Origin: Planctomycetota bacterium
GTDB taxonomy: Bacteria > Planctomycetota > Planctomycetia > Pirellulales > Pirellulaceae
Direction: 5' to 3'
Assembly: GCA_026692885.1 (NCBI GenBank)
Contig: JAPLNJ010000054.1
Span: 1-8,051 of the forward strand
DNA: 8,051 nt
Made by a program: the position numbers and the translations under genes. Below are positions 1 through 4,910 of this stretch, one piece after another. A model generated the notes under the pieces. The model searched no databases. It had not been told where the DNA came from and saw only the letters and a program-made list of their open reading frames with translations. Numbering within the stretch: the stretch's first letter is position 1; each line of letters starts with the position of its first letter.

Positions 1-1
1 C

Positions 2-589
2 GCCTTCGGGCTGGCTTGGCTCACCGCGGACGGGACCATCGAGACGTTCAAACGCCCCGGGCCGGCGACGGCGGACCTCGACGACCTGGACCGTTGCCGC
101 AACGCGACGGTGGTGGTCGGGCATTGCCGTTGGGCGACCCACGGCCGCCCGGAAGACAACCGGAACAACCATCCGCATCCGGCCGGACGCGGGTGGCTGG
201 TCCACAACGGGGTGGTCCTCAACCACGCGAGCCTCGCCCGCCAGTACCGCCTGCGGCTGCAGACGCAATGCGACAGCGAGGTGCTCGGACATCTGATGGC
301 CCGCTTCTCCGGCCGCTTGGTGCGACGGGCCGCGCTGACCGCCTCGGCGGCGAACGGCAACCTGGCGGTCCTCGGGGTCTGGCGCGACCCGGCGAGGCTG
401 CTGATCGTTCGTGACACCCGGCCCCTGCACTTCGGCGAGGCCAACCGCGGGTTCTACTTCGGGAGCCTGCCCGAAGGTCTGCCGGGCGACGTCCGCTCCC
501 TGCCGGACCGCTACGCCGGGGTGTTGACCTTCGACGGATGCGAATTGCAGCTCGCCGCAGGCCCCATCAGCCAGATGGTGGCGAGGTAG
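2..589 (+). CDS. Class II glutamine amidotransferase-like protein, 5' end missing
   Basis: The reading frame is open from the left edge, so the gene begins outside the window; 195 residues are visible. They carry the landmarks of an N-terminal-nucleophile (GlmS/PurF-type) glutaminase domain: GHCRWATHG at residues 40-48 of the visible part, NNHPH at 55-59, VHNG at 67-70 and CDSE at 90-93. In the family these positions hold glutamine and form the oxyanion site, while the catalytic residue is an N-terminal cysteine that would lie upstream and cannot be checked here. The protein ends about 100 residues after the CDSE motif, with no room for a synthase domain, so it is probably a stand-alone amidotransferase releasing ammonia for an unknown partner. 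A GTG at 110 could be taken as a start, but it would cut off the first strands of the fold. Substrate and pathway are unknown. Family assignment is good; function is open. Confidence 0.8.
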   Translation, partial: AFGLAWLTADGTIETFKRPGPATADLDDLDRCRNATVVVGHCRWATHGRPEDNRNNHPHPAGRGWLVHNGVVLNHASLARQYRLRLQTQCDSEVLGHLMARFSGRLVRRAALTASAANGNLAVLGVWRDPARLLIVRDTRPLHFGEANRGFYFGSLPEGLPGDVRSLPDRYAGVLTFDGCELQLAAGPISQMVAR

Positions 590-814
590 GCCGCCGCGTC
601 GCCCACGGGCCGCGACGTGGGGCGAATTCCCGCCGGTAGGCCACCAATCCCAACCTCCCGCCGGACGCGACACGGGCCAAACGTGGCGACCTTGGGGCGT
701 TCGAGAATCTCCGGAATTCGAGCAGCTTCCCGGCCGGTTCCGCTTGATGTTTTTCCGCCCGCACTGCTCATGTGTGTCAGGTACGAACGGCCAATCGCAA
801 ACGGGAGAAACGAG
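590..814. other. Intergenic region with palindromes, no gene seen
   Basis: This 225-base gap between the amidotransferase-like gene and the next small gene holds no convincing coding frame on either strand. Just after the stop codon at 589 there is GC-rich self-complementary sequence: CGTCGC at 597-602 pairs with GCGACG at 612-617, and alternatively CCCACG at 602-607 pairs with CGTGGG at 616-621. No T-run follows, so it is not a standard rho-independent terminator. A 23-bp imperfect palindrome, listed separately, lies at 666-688. A promoter for the genes at 815 and 1088 should be here, but I see no clear -35/-10 pair; TTGATG at 744-749 lacks a good -10 at normal spacing. Confidence 0.5.
666..688 (+). 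repeat. Intergenic 23-bp imperfect palindrome, copy 1
   Basis: This is one of three related intergenic elements. It contains the 15-base core ACACGGGCCAAACGT (670-684), found exactly again at 1514-1528. The outer six bases, CGCGAC and GTGGCG, are complementary except for a G-G opposition at the fourth position, leaving an 11-base centre. It matches copy 2 at 21 of 23 positions and copy 3 at 18 of 23, without gaps. It lies 78 bases after the end of the amidotransferase-like gene and 126 bases before the next start. Function is unknown; a protein-binding site or a transcribed hairpin are both possible. Confidence 0.7.
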
Positions 815-1057
815 ATGCAGACGACCCGACTGACCACGACCGGGATCGCCAGGGTTCTCGCTCGCGGGATCAAGGCCAATTTCAATCCGGAAAGCCATCA
901 GGCTGAAATCGGACGCCTGGTCGAGTACCTGCAAGACCTGGCTATGTCGCGCGGCATGCACGCCGACTTGATCCAGGCCTGGGGCGAACGCCAGCGGGCC
1001 AAGGACGACGCCGACATCTTGGACGCGATCGCCAGCGAACTGGAAGCGACCATCTGA
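815..1057 (+). CDS. Small hypothetical protein, 80 residues
   Basis: I do not recognise a family. The start ATG at 815 is chosen because a purine-rich GGGAGA stretch lies a few bases upstream; the frame is open further upstream, but that extension runs through palindromic intergenic sequence and reads like noise. The protein is soluble and mostly helical in character: a basic N-terminal part (about residues 5-30), then a charged helix-rich C-terminal half with many Asp, Glu, Lys and Arg residues (about 55-80). There is no signal peptide, membrane segment or metal-binding cysteine pattern. The next gene follows after 30 bases on the same strand with a strong ribosome binding site, so the two are probably co-transcribed and end at the terminator at 1451-1474. 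Likely a small accessory protein of a mobile element; no specific role is claimed. Confidence 0.65.
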   Translation: MQTTRLTTTGIARVLARGIKANFNPESHQAEIGRLVEYLQDLAMSRGMHADLIQAWGERQRAKDDADILDAIASELEATI

Positions 1058-1087
1058 ACAATCCACCACCAACCGAGGAGCACGAAC

Positions 1088-1420
1088 ATGACCAAGCGAA
1101 ACGCCACCCCGAAGAACACGACCAGCCAACGTGACGTCCACGAGATGATGCTGCGGTCCTCGATCGCCAGCGGCCGCGAGTTGATCGTCAACGCTGCCGA
1201 CCTGTTGCGGCGCTATGCCGAGGAAATGGACCGGTACGCCACGCGATACGACGACTGCGGAAACGACCCCAGCGTCAAGCACGAGTCCGTCCTGTCCTGG
1301 GCGGTGAACCACGTAGTTCACATCCACGGCAACCTGCGGTTGGACCTGATGGTGACCAAGGCTGCCGAGATCGCCGAACGGCGCACGCAGGCCACCGCCC
1401 GCCCGGACGACGAGGCGTAG
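1088..1420 (+). CDS. Small hypothetical protein, 110 residues
   Basis: Not recognised. The ATG at 1088 has an excellent ribosome binding site, GAGGAG, eight bases upstream. The N-terminal 20 residues are polar and basic (MTKRNATPKNTT), probably disordered. They are followed by helical segments rich in Leu, Ala, Arg and Glu (about residues 22-50), a His-containing central stretch (VNHVVHIHGNLRLDLM, about 74-89) and a charged helical tail. No transmembrane segment or catalytic motif is evident. The gene is second in a two-gene unit with the 80-residue gene upstream and is followed within 31 bases by a rho-independent terminator, which supports this strand and this end. The alternating hydrophobic/charged pattern suggests a helical bundle or oligomer, but that is only inferred. 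Confidence 0.65.
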   Translation: MTKRNATPKNTTSQRDVHEMMLRSSIASGRELIVNAADLLRRYAEEMDRYATRYDDCGNDPSVKHESVLSWAVNHVVHIHGNLRLDLMVTKAAEIAERRTQATARPDDEA

Positions 1421-1450
1421 GCGCCCGGCCGCCCGCACGTAGCCCACCAC

Positions 1451-1474
1451 GGCCCCGCTCCGGGGCTTTCTCTT
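1451..1474 (+). terminator. Rho-independent terminator after the small-gene pair
   Basis: GCCCCG at 1452-1457 pairs perfectly with CGGGGC at 1461-1466 around a three-base CTC loop; the flanking G1451 and T1467 can add a wobble pair. The stem is followed by the pyrimidine-rich TTTCTCTT at 1467-1474. It lies 30 bases after the stop of the 110-residue gene, in the right orientation to end the plus-strand transcript before it enters the convergent DUF932 gene. Confidence 0.75.
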
Positions 1475-1509
1475 CGGCCTGGGATTCACGGTCGCCTCCT
1501 TTCCCTTCT

Positions 1510-1532
1510 CGCCACACGGGCCAAACGTCGCG
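1510..1532 (+). repeat. Intergenic 23-bp imperfect palindrome, copy 2
   Basis: Second copy of the element at 666-688, differing from it only at positions 4 and 20 of the 23. Those two positions oppose each other in the palindrome: copy 1 has G opposite G, this copy has C opposite C. The arms are CGCCAC and GTCGCG, and the 15-base core ACACGGGCCAAACGT is at 1514-1528. It sits between the terminator at 1451-1474 and the end of the convergent DUF932 gene (1560), so it is unlikely to be a promoter element for either neighbour. Confidence 0.7.
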
Positions 1533-1559
1533 TTCACGTAGCGGCTCGCCACCCGGCCT

Positions 1560-2591
1560 CTAGATCGCCAGCGCTACGGCGAACGCCTCCAGGCTGCGAT
1601 CCGCGTCGACACCGAATAACCGCGAGTGGACCTGCTTCTCCCGCGCCCGAACCGGGTCCTTGCCGCGTAGCGGGCGATCGTTTTGCAGCCAGCCCGTGTA
1701 GGCATTCATCGCGCCCCAAGCCGACGTGCCGGCCAGGGGACGATCGTCCTCGAACCGACCAACCATGGCCGCGATCGCTTCCATCGCGTGGTCCCGCCGC
1801 CGTTGCTCGATGGCGTCCTGCGGATTCGAGGGGACCGCCCCGAAGTGCCGCGTGTAAATTTCCAAGAGGAACTGATGGACCTGGCTGCTGTTCACGTCGC
1901 GGGCCGACAGGCAATCCATCCGTTCCCGCATGGCAGCCAGGGACTGGCCGTACAGCGCCAGCGCCGCCCGCGCCTCTTGGATCTTCTGGTCGATCTTTCC
2001 ACAGTGGCGGACGACGTAGCAGGCCTGCCTGGGCAACCGGTCACCGCCGCCGCGGTCGGCTTGGTCGTGATCCGGAATGACCATGTGCAAAGTATTGCTA
2101 CAAACGACTCGCACGGTGGTCGACGTCAGCCGTAGGGCCGTCAGCCCGTCGTGCCCGCAACTGGCGCAGATGTACGGCGTCACCTCGTCGCCGCCTCGGA
2201 CGCTGAACGACTCGCCCTTGATCAGGAACCAGACCTTGCGACCGTTGCGGATCGACCCGGCGCTCTCGATCAGCACGCGATCCCCTTGCTGCGCCAGCGC
2301 CGCACAGAACTCGGCCAACTCAAGGTTCTGGATCGGTTGCCACCCGGCCCCCACGATTCCCAGTTCTGTGCGCGTGTCGCTGCGGACATTCAGCACGCTG
2401 TCCTCGACGGCGATGCGGTTGCCTTCGCCGTCGGTGGCGTACAGGGGCCACTGGCACACATCCCAGTCCAGGTCTGCGATTCGTAAAGCTTCCAACGGCG
2501 TCGGGGCGTCCTCGACCACGATCCCCAGGCCATGCCAGGCCTGCGTGCGGTGAAGGACGACCTTGTCGTGTTCGCCAATCTCATGCGCCAT
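1560..2591 (-). CDS. DUF932 family phage/plasmid-like protein
   Basis: 343 residues from the ATG at 2589-2591, with GGAGAA about ten bases upstream. The sequence is typical of the DUF932 family (the TIGR03299 phage/plasmid-like group). It has an N-terminal AHEI..HDK...HRTQAWHGLG segment (residues 2-23), ELGIVGAGWQPIQN at 76-89, a central beta-rich core around VWFLIKGESF (120-129), CASCGHDG at 142-149 and VRVVCSNTLHM at 160-170, then a helical C-terminal part. These proteins occur on phages, plasmids and integrated elements; no biochemical role is firmly established. The length fits the family. The start lies inside the 3' end of the upstream DUF1937 gene (11-base overlap), implying co-transcription and probable translational coupling. 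It converges on the plus-strand pair ending at 1420. Family assignment is strong; function unknown. Confidence 0.9.
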   Translation of the reverse strand: MAHEIGEHDKVVLHRTQAWHGLGIVVEDAPTPLEALRIADLDWDVCQWPLYATDGEGNRIAVEDSVLNVRSDTRTELGIVGAGWQPIQNLELAEFCAALAQQGDRVLIESAGSIRNGRKVWFLIKGESFSVRGGDEVTPYICASCGHDGLTALRLTSTTVRVVCSNTLHMVIPDHDQADRGGGDRLPRQACYVVRHCGKIDQKIQEARAALALYGQSLAAMRERMDCLSARDVNSSQVHQFLLEIYTRHFGAVPSNPQDAIEQRRRDHAMEAIAAMVGRFEDDRPLAGTSAWGAMNAYTGWLQNDRPLRGKDPVRAREKQVHSRLFGVDADRSLEAFAVALAI

Positions 2592-2931
2592 GTGTCAGGT
2601 TCTCCGGATTTAGGAAAGAAACGGGCTTTGCCAACTCGGCGGCCAGCCGGATCTCGGCTTGCACACCGACGCTTTGTGTCCACCCGTCCAGCATCAGCAC
2701 GACGACCTCGTCGCACCGCCGCAGGAATTCACGATCGCAACGCTCCCAGTACGACCAATCTGTTGGCAGGCCAAATGCTGTCAGGGGATGACTGTGTACC
2801 ACCGGGCTGAACACCGTCCGTCCCGCGCGCATCAGTTCGGCCGTTGCACGGCAGGCCGCCTGGAAGCGAACCTCGCGCACGGCGGGGTCGGGATTTGAGT
2901 ACGGCATTGCGAGGTAGATCACTCGGGCCAT
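2581..2931 (-). CDS. DUF1937 family protein, nucleoside deoxyribosyltransferase-like fold
   Basis: 116 residues if read from the ATG at 2931. I recognise the DUF1937 pattern: VIYLAMPYSNPDPAVREVRF at 4-23, RAGRTVFSPVVHSHP at 36-50, a tryptophan-rich centre (DWSYWERCDREFL), then VVVLMLDGW followed by SVGVQAEIRLA. The arrangement of a first beta strand with a (S/P)Y motif, a later D-G-W and an S-x-G-x-x-x-E helix resembles nucleoside 2-deoxyribosyltransferase-like enzymes, which act on nucleosides or nucleotides; that activity is an inference. Start choice: GAGG abuts the ATG at 2931, too close to serve it, but is nine bases from an in-frame GTG at 2922, which would give a protein starting MIYLAMPYSNP, as many relatives do. 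An in-frame stop lies just upstream of 2931. The 3' end overlaps DUF932 by 11 bases. It is divergent from the toxin-antitoxin pair. Confidence 0.85.
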   Translation of the reverse strand: MARVIYLAMPYSNPDPAVREVRFQAACRATAELMRAGRTVFSPVVHSHPLTAFGLPTDWSYWERCDREFLRRCDEVVVLMLDGWTQSVGVQAEIRLAAELAKPVSFLNPENLTHGA

Positions 2932-2965
2932 CCTCGGTGGGCGTTACATTCTTGGTCTGGACGGA

Positions 2966-3011
2966 TTGCCTCAACCGCCCGATGGTGATACATTAGTGAT
3001 ACGAAGTACTA
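2966..3011 (+). promoter_or_regulatory. Promoter and possible operator of the toxin-antitoxin unit
   Basis: TTGCCT at 2966-2971 and TACATT at 2989-2994 are spaced by exactly 17 bases and read as a sigma70-type -35/-10 pair, with transcription expected near 3001, about 28 bases before the antitoxin start. The heptamer GTGATAC occurs twice as a direct repeat, at 2985-2991 and 2996-3002, 11 bases apart (about one helical turn) and overlapping the -10. TTAGT at 2993-2997 and ACTAA at 3007-3011 form a further short inverted repeat. Antitoxins of the AbrB type commonly repress their own promoter, so this is a plausible binding site. The same 97-base gap must also hold the promoter of the divergent DUF1937 gene, which I cannot place. 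Confidence 0.55.
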
Positions 3012-3028
3012 ACGGCGGGAGGGCGTTC

Positions 3029-3256
3029 ATGATCAAGACTTTGACCAAACACGGCAACAGCTACGCGCTGGTGATCGACAAGCCAATTCTCGAACTGCTT
3101 CGCGTCTCGCCAGACACGCCGTTTGAGATCGTGACCGACGGGCAGAGTCTCGTCCTCACGCCTGTTCGGGATCCAGCCGAGGACAAGAAGTTCCAAGATG
3201 CCCTGGACATGGTCCACAAGCGATTCGGCCGGGCCATGAAACGACTGGCGGAGTAG
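3029..3256 (+). CDS. AbrB/MazE/SpoVT-type antitoxin
   Basis: 75 residues from the ATG at 3029, with GGAGG six bases upstream; an in-frame extension to 2966 runs through the promoter and is not used. The N-terminal half (MIKTLTKHGNSYALVIDKPI, residues 1-20, then LRVSPDTPFEIVTDGQSLVLTPV) is a typical swapped-hairpin AbrB-like DNA-binding domain: KHGNS, a hydrophobic strand, and the D.Q.L.L.P strand. The C-terminal part (about 48-75) is charged and helical and would be the toxin-binding tail. It is separated by only nine bases from the death-on-curing toxin, the usual order of such modules. Expected role: neutralise the toxin and, with it, repress the promoter. Assignment rests on the recognisable domain and on the partner gene. 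Confidence 0.9.
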   Translation: MIKTLTKHGNSYALVIDKPILELLRVSPDTPFEIVTDGQSLVLTPVRDPAEDKKFQDALDMVHKRFGRAMKRLAE

Positions 3257-3265
3257 GGGTCGCTC

Positions 3266-3670
3266 ATGCTGCCGCTGTTCCTGGACATCGATCGAGTGCT
3301 GCGGACACACCGCAGTCTGATTGAGCGTTACGGAGGCCAGGCCGGAGTGCGAGACATCGGCTTGTTGCACTCGGCCATTGCGATGCCGCAGGCGTCCTTC
3401 GGAGGTGAGTTCCTCCACAAGGATCTGTTTGAGATGGCGGCCGCGTACCTCTACCACATTGTTCAGAATCATCCGTTCCTCGATGGCAACAAACGAGCCG
3501 GCGCCGCAACCGCGATCATCTTCCTGGCAATGAACGACGTTGAACTCGAAGCCGACGAAGACGGCTTGGTTGCATTGACATTGGCCGTTGCCGAGGGCAA
3601 CGCCGGAAAGCAACAGATCGCTGGCTTCTTTAGGTCGAAGGCACATCCGGGTTCTGCTCCCAACGCCTAG
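3266..3670 (+). CDS. doc: Death-on-curing (Doc/Fic) family toxin
   Basis: 134 residues from the ATG at 3266 with AGGGG upstream. The Fic core motif is complete: HPFLDGNKRAG at residues 69-79, supplying the catalytic His69, Asp73, Lys76 and Arg77, followed by a hydrophobic helix (ATAIIFLAM). Upstream residues match the Doc subfamily: RYGGQAGVRDIGLLHSAIAMPQASFGG (21-47) and the helix before the motif. Length agrees with Doc proteins (about 125-135 residues). The best-known relative, Doc of phage P1, phosphorylates EF-Tu and stops translation; the same is expected but not shown here. The antitoxin gene precedes it by nine bases. Its TAG stop shares the palindrome CTAG (3667-3670) with the stop of the convergent methyltransferase, a four-base tail-to-tail overlap. 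No sign of inactivation. Likely stabilises the element. Confidence 0.93.
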   Translation: MLPLFLDIDRVLRTHRSLIERYGGQAGVRDIGLLHSAIAMPQASFGGEFLHKDLFEMAAAYLYHIVQNHPFLDGNKRAGAATAIIFLAMNDVELEADEDGLVALTLAVAEGNAGKQQIAGFFRSKAHPGSAPNA

Positions 3671-4779
3671 CAAACACCGAACCGCACGCTGGTCAGGAAG
3701 TTGCCCTGCCGAAACCGGTCGGCGGCCAAGCGGCAGTACGTCTCGTTCAGTTCGATCCCGACACAACGGCAGCCCAGTCGCTGCGCCACGGCCGCCGTGG
3801 TGCCACTGCCGAGGAATGGATCCAGCACCGTGCAGGCCATCGGATCATGCCGCTCGCAGTCGCAGTCCGGTTGCCAGGTGGGGTGCTCGGATTTCTTGGC
3901 TCGCCGCCAGGGCGCGCCGCAGGTTTCGCAGCATCCATGTTCGCTGGTGCCGGCCTTGATGCACGGTTCCACCAACTCCGGCGGGAACACGGCGAAGTGG
4001 GCACCCTTGTAAGGCCGCGTGGCCAGAGTCCAGACCGAACGTCGATTGCGACCCAGGGGGTGGCTCGGCGTCTCGTGGTCGTGGGCCACGGCGTAGGGAC
4101 CGTCCTTGTGCTTCGTGATCCGGGTGTAGCGGTCGCGTTTCACAGTCGTCGGGCAGACCGCTTCGCGGATGGCGTCGGCGTCATAGAAGTAACGCCGGGA
4201 CTTGGTCAGCAGGAACAGGTACTCGTGGGACTTGGACGGGCGGTCGGTGACACTCTCCGGTGCCCCGTTCGGTTTTGCCCAGATGATGTCGCGCCGCAGA
4301 TACCAGCCGCGAGCCTGCAGAGCCAGCGCCACTCGCCAAGGGATGCCGATCAGATCCTTGGGCTTGATGCGCAGACGACCGAAGGCCGGGCTGGGTTTGT
4401 TCGGGGGCGTCGAGGCGTCGGCCGTCCGGTCTTTGCCGAACGGCTTGTGGGCGTACTTCTTGCCCCAATAGCCAGCGTAGGTGTCACCGAGGTTGAGCCA
4501 CAGCGTCCCGTCGTCCCGCAGCACGCGGTGGACCTCGGCGAAGACGTCCACCAGATGGCAGACAAAGCACTCACCACAGGCGTTGCCGCTAGCCCACCCC
4601 AGGCAGTCATGTACGGCCTCGTGCCCCAACTGGCCATCGACACCATAGTCGCGGAGGCCCCAATACGGCGGCGACGTCACGGTGGTGTGGACCGATCCCG
4701 CCGGCAACTGCCGCAACACGTCGCGGCAGTCGCCGCAGTAGATCGTCACCTGGTTCTGCAGGATGGGAAGCATAGGCAT
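3667..4779 (-). CDS. Site-specific DNA methyltransferase, beta class, with zinc-ribbon-like insert
   Basis: 370 residues from the ATG at 4779 (MPMLPILQNQ). The frame is open well upstream, but that stretch is intergenic plus another gene read out of frame, so this start is preferred; GGCGGA lies a short way upstream. The catalytic motif IV TSPPYW is at 35-40, followed by GLRDYG, and the AdoMet-binding motif I DPFLGSGTT at 320-328. Motif IV before motif I defines the beta class. HRVLRDDGTLWLNLGDTY is at 84-101 and RRDIIWAKPNGAPESVTDRP at 162-181. Cysteines at 273, 283, 284, 287, 306 and 308 form a ribbon-like cluster common in phage versions. S-P-P-Y-W is often linked to N4-cytosine methylation, but N6-adenine cannot be excluded. 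No restriction nuclease is visible beside it, so it looks like an orphan enzyme, perhaps protecting the element. Its stop overlaps the Doc stop by four bases. Confidence 0.92.
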   Translation of the reverse strand: MPMLPILQNQVTIYCGDCRDVLRQLPAGSVHTTVTSPPYWGLRDYGVDGQLGHEAVHDCLGWASGNACGECFVCHLVDVFAEVHRVLRDDGTLWLNLGDTYAGYWGKKYAHKPFGKDRTADASTPPNKPSPAFGRLRIKPKDLIGIPWRVALALQARGWYLRRDIIWAKPNGAPESVTDRPSKSHEYLFLLTKSRRYFYDADAIREAVCPTTVKRDRYTRITKHKDGPYAVAHDHETPSHPLGRNRRSVWTLATRPYKGAHFAVFPPELVEPCIKAGTSEHGCCETCGAPWRRAKKSEHPTWQPDCDCERHDPMACTVLDPFLGSGTTAAVAQRLGCRCVGIELNETYCRLAADRFRQGNFLTSVRFGVC

Positions 4780-4813
4780 CTTGTGTTCCGCCCGTCCTTT
4801 CCGAGACTCCCGC

Positions 4814-4840
4814 GCCGTGTCGCCCACGTTGCGACACGGC
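4814..4840. repeat. Perfect 10-bp inverted repeat with 7-base centre
   Basis: GCCGTGTCGC (4814-4823) and GCGACACGGC (4831-4840) are exact reverse complements around CCACGTT. As RNA this is a strong hairpin on either strand; as DNA it is a plausible dimer-binding operator. On the minus strand it lies about 35 bases upstream of the methyltransferase start at 4779 and 71 bases downstream of the preceding gene, so it may end one transcript or control the next. No T-run follows on the minus strand, which argues against a simple rho-independent terminator. Its TCGCCCACG centre also occurs at 599-607 after the amidotransferase-like gene. Confidence 0.7.
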
Positions 4841-4886
4841 CCGTTGTCCGGCGTCCGTTGGCCACGGGTATCAAGCGGACGCCGAA

Positions 4887-4909
4887 CGCCACACGCCGCC
4901 AACGTGGCG
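4887..4909 (+). repeat. Intergenic 23-bp palindrome, copy 3
   Basis: Third and more diverged copy of the element at 666-688 and 1510-1532: 18 of 23 positions match either of the others without gaps. Here the outer arms CGCCAC and GTGGCG are perfectly complementary. The changes are in the centre (CCGCC in place of GGCCA) and at one arm position. It lies immediately beyond the stop codon of the ParB-methyltransferase (4911), so it would be transcribed in the 3' end of that message. Confidence 0.6.
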
Positions 4910-4910
4910 A

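Larger units (their letters stand above)
4780..4910. other. Gap between the two methyltransferase genes
   Basis: This 131-base stretch lies between the start of the intact methyltransferase and the stop of the broken ParB-methyltransferase. It holds a perfect 10-bp inverted repeat (4814-4840) and copy 3 of the intergenic palindrome (4887-4909), listed separately. Although one minus-strand frame stays open through it, the translation reads like noise and no family is recognised. Confidence 0.5.

Noticed and set aside
597..621. Rho-independent terminator after the amidotransferase-like gene
   Set aside because: Two alternative six-base stems exist, but no T-run follows, so it is noted only as self-complementary sequence.
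511..885. 124-codon minus-strand frame across the gap after the amidotransferase-like gene
   Set aside because: It overlaps the ends of both flanking plus-strand genes, runs through palindromic intergenic DNA and shows no domain or ribosome binding site.
2729..2974. 81-codon minus-strand frame overlapping DUF1937
   Set aside because: It is a shifted frame of the DUF1937 gene with no domain; DUF1937 in the other frame is clearly the real product.
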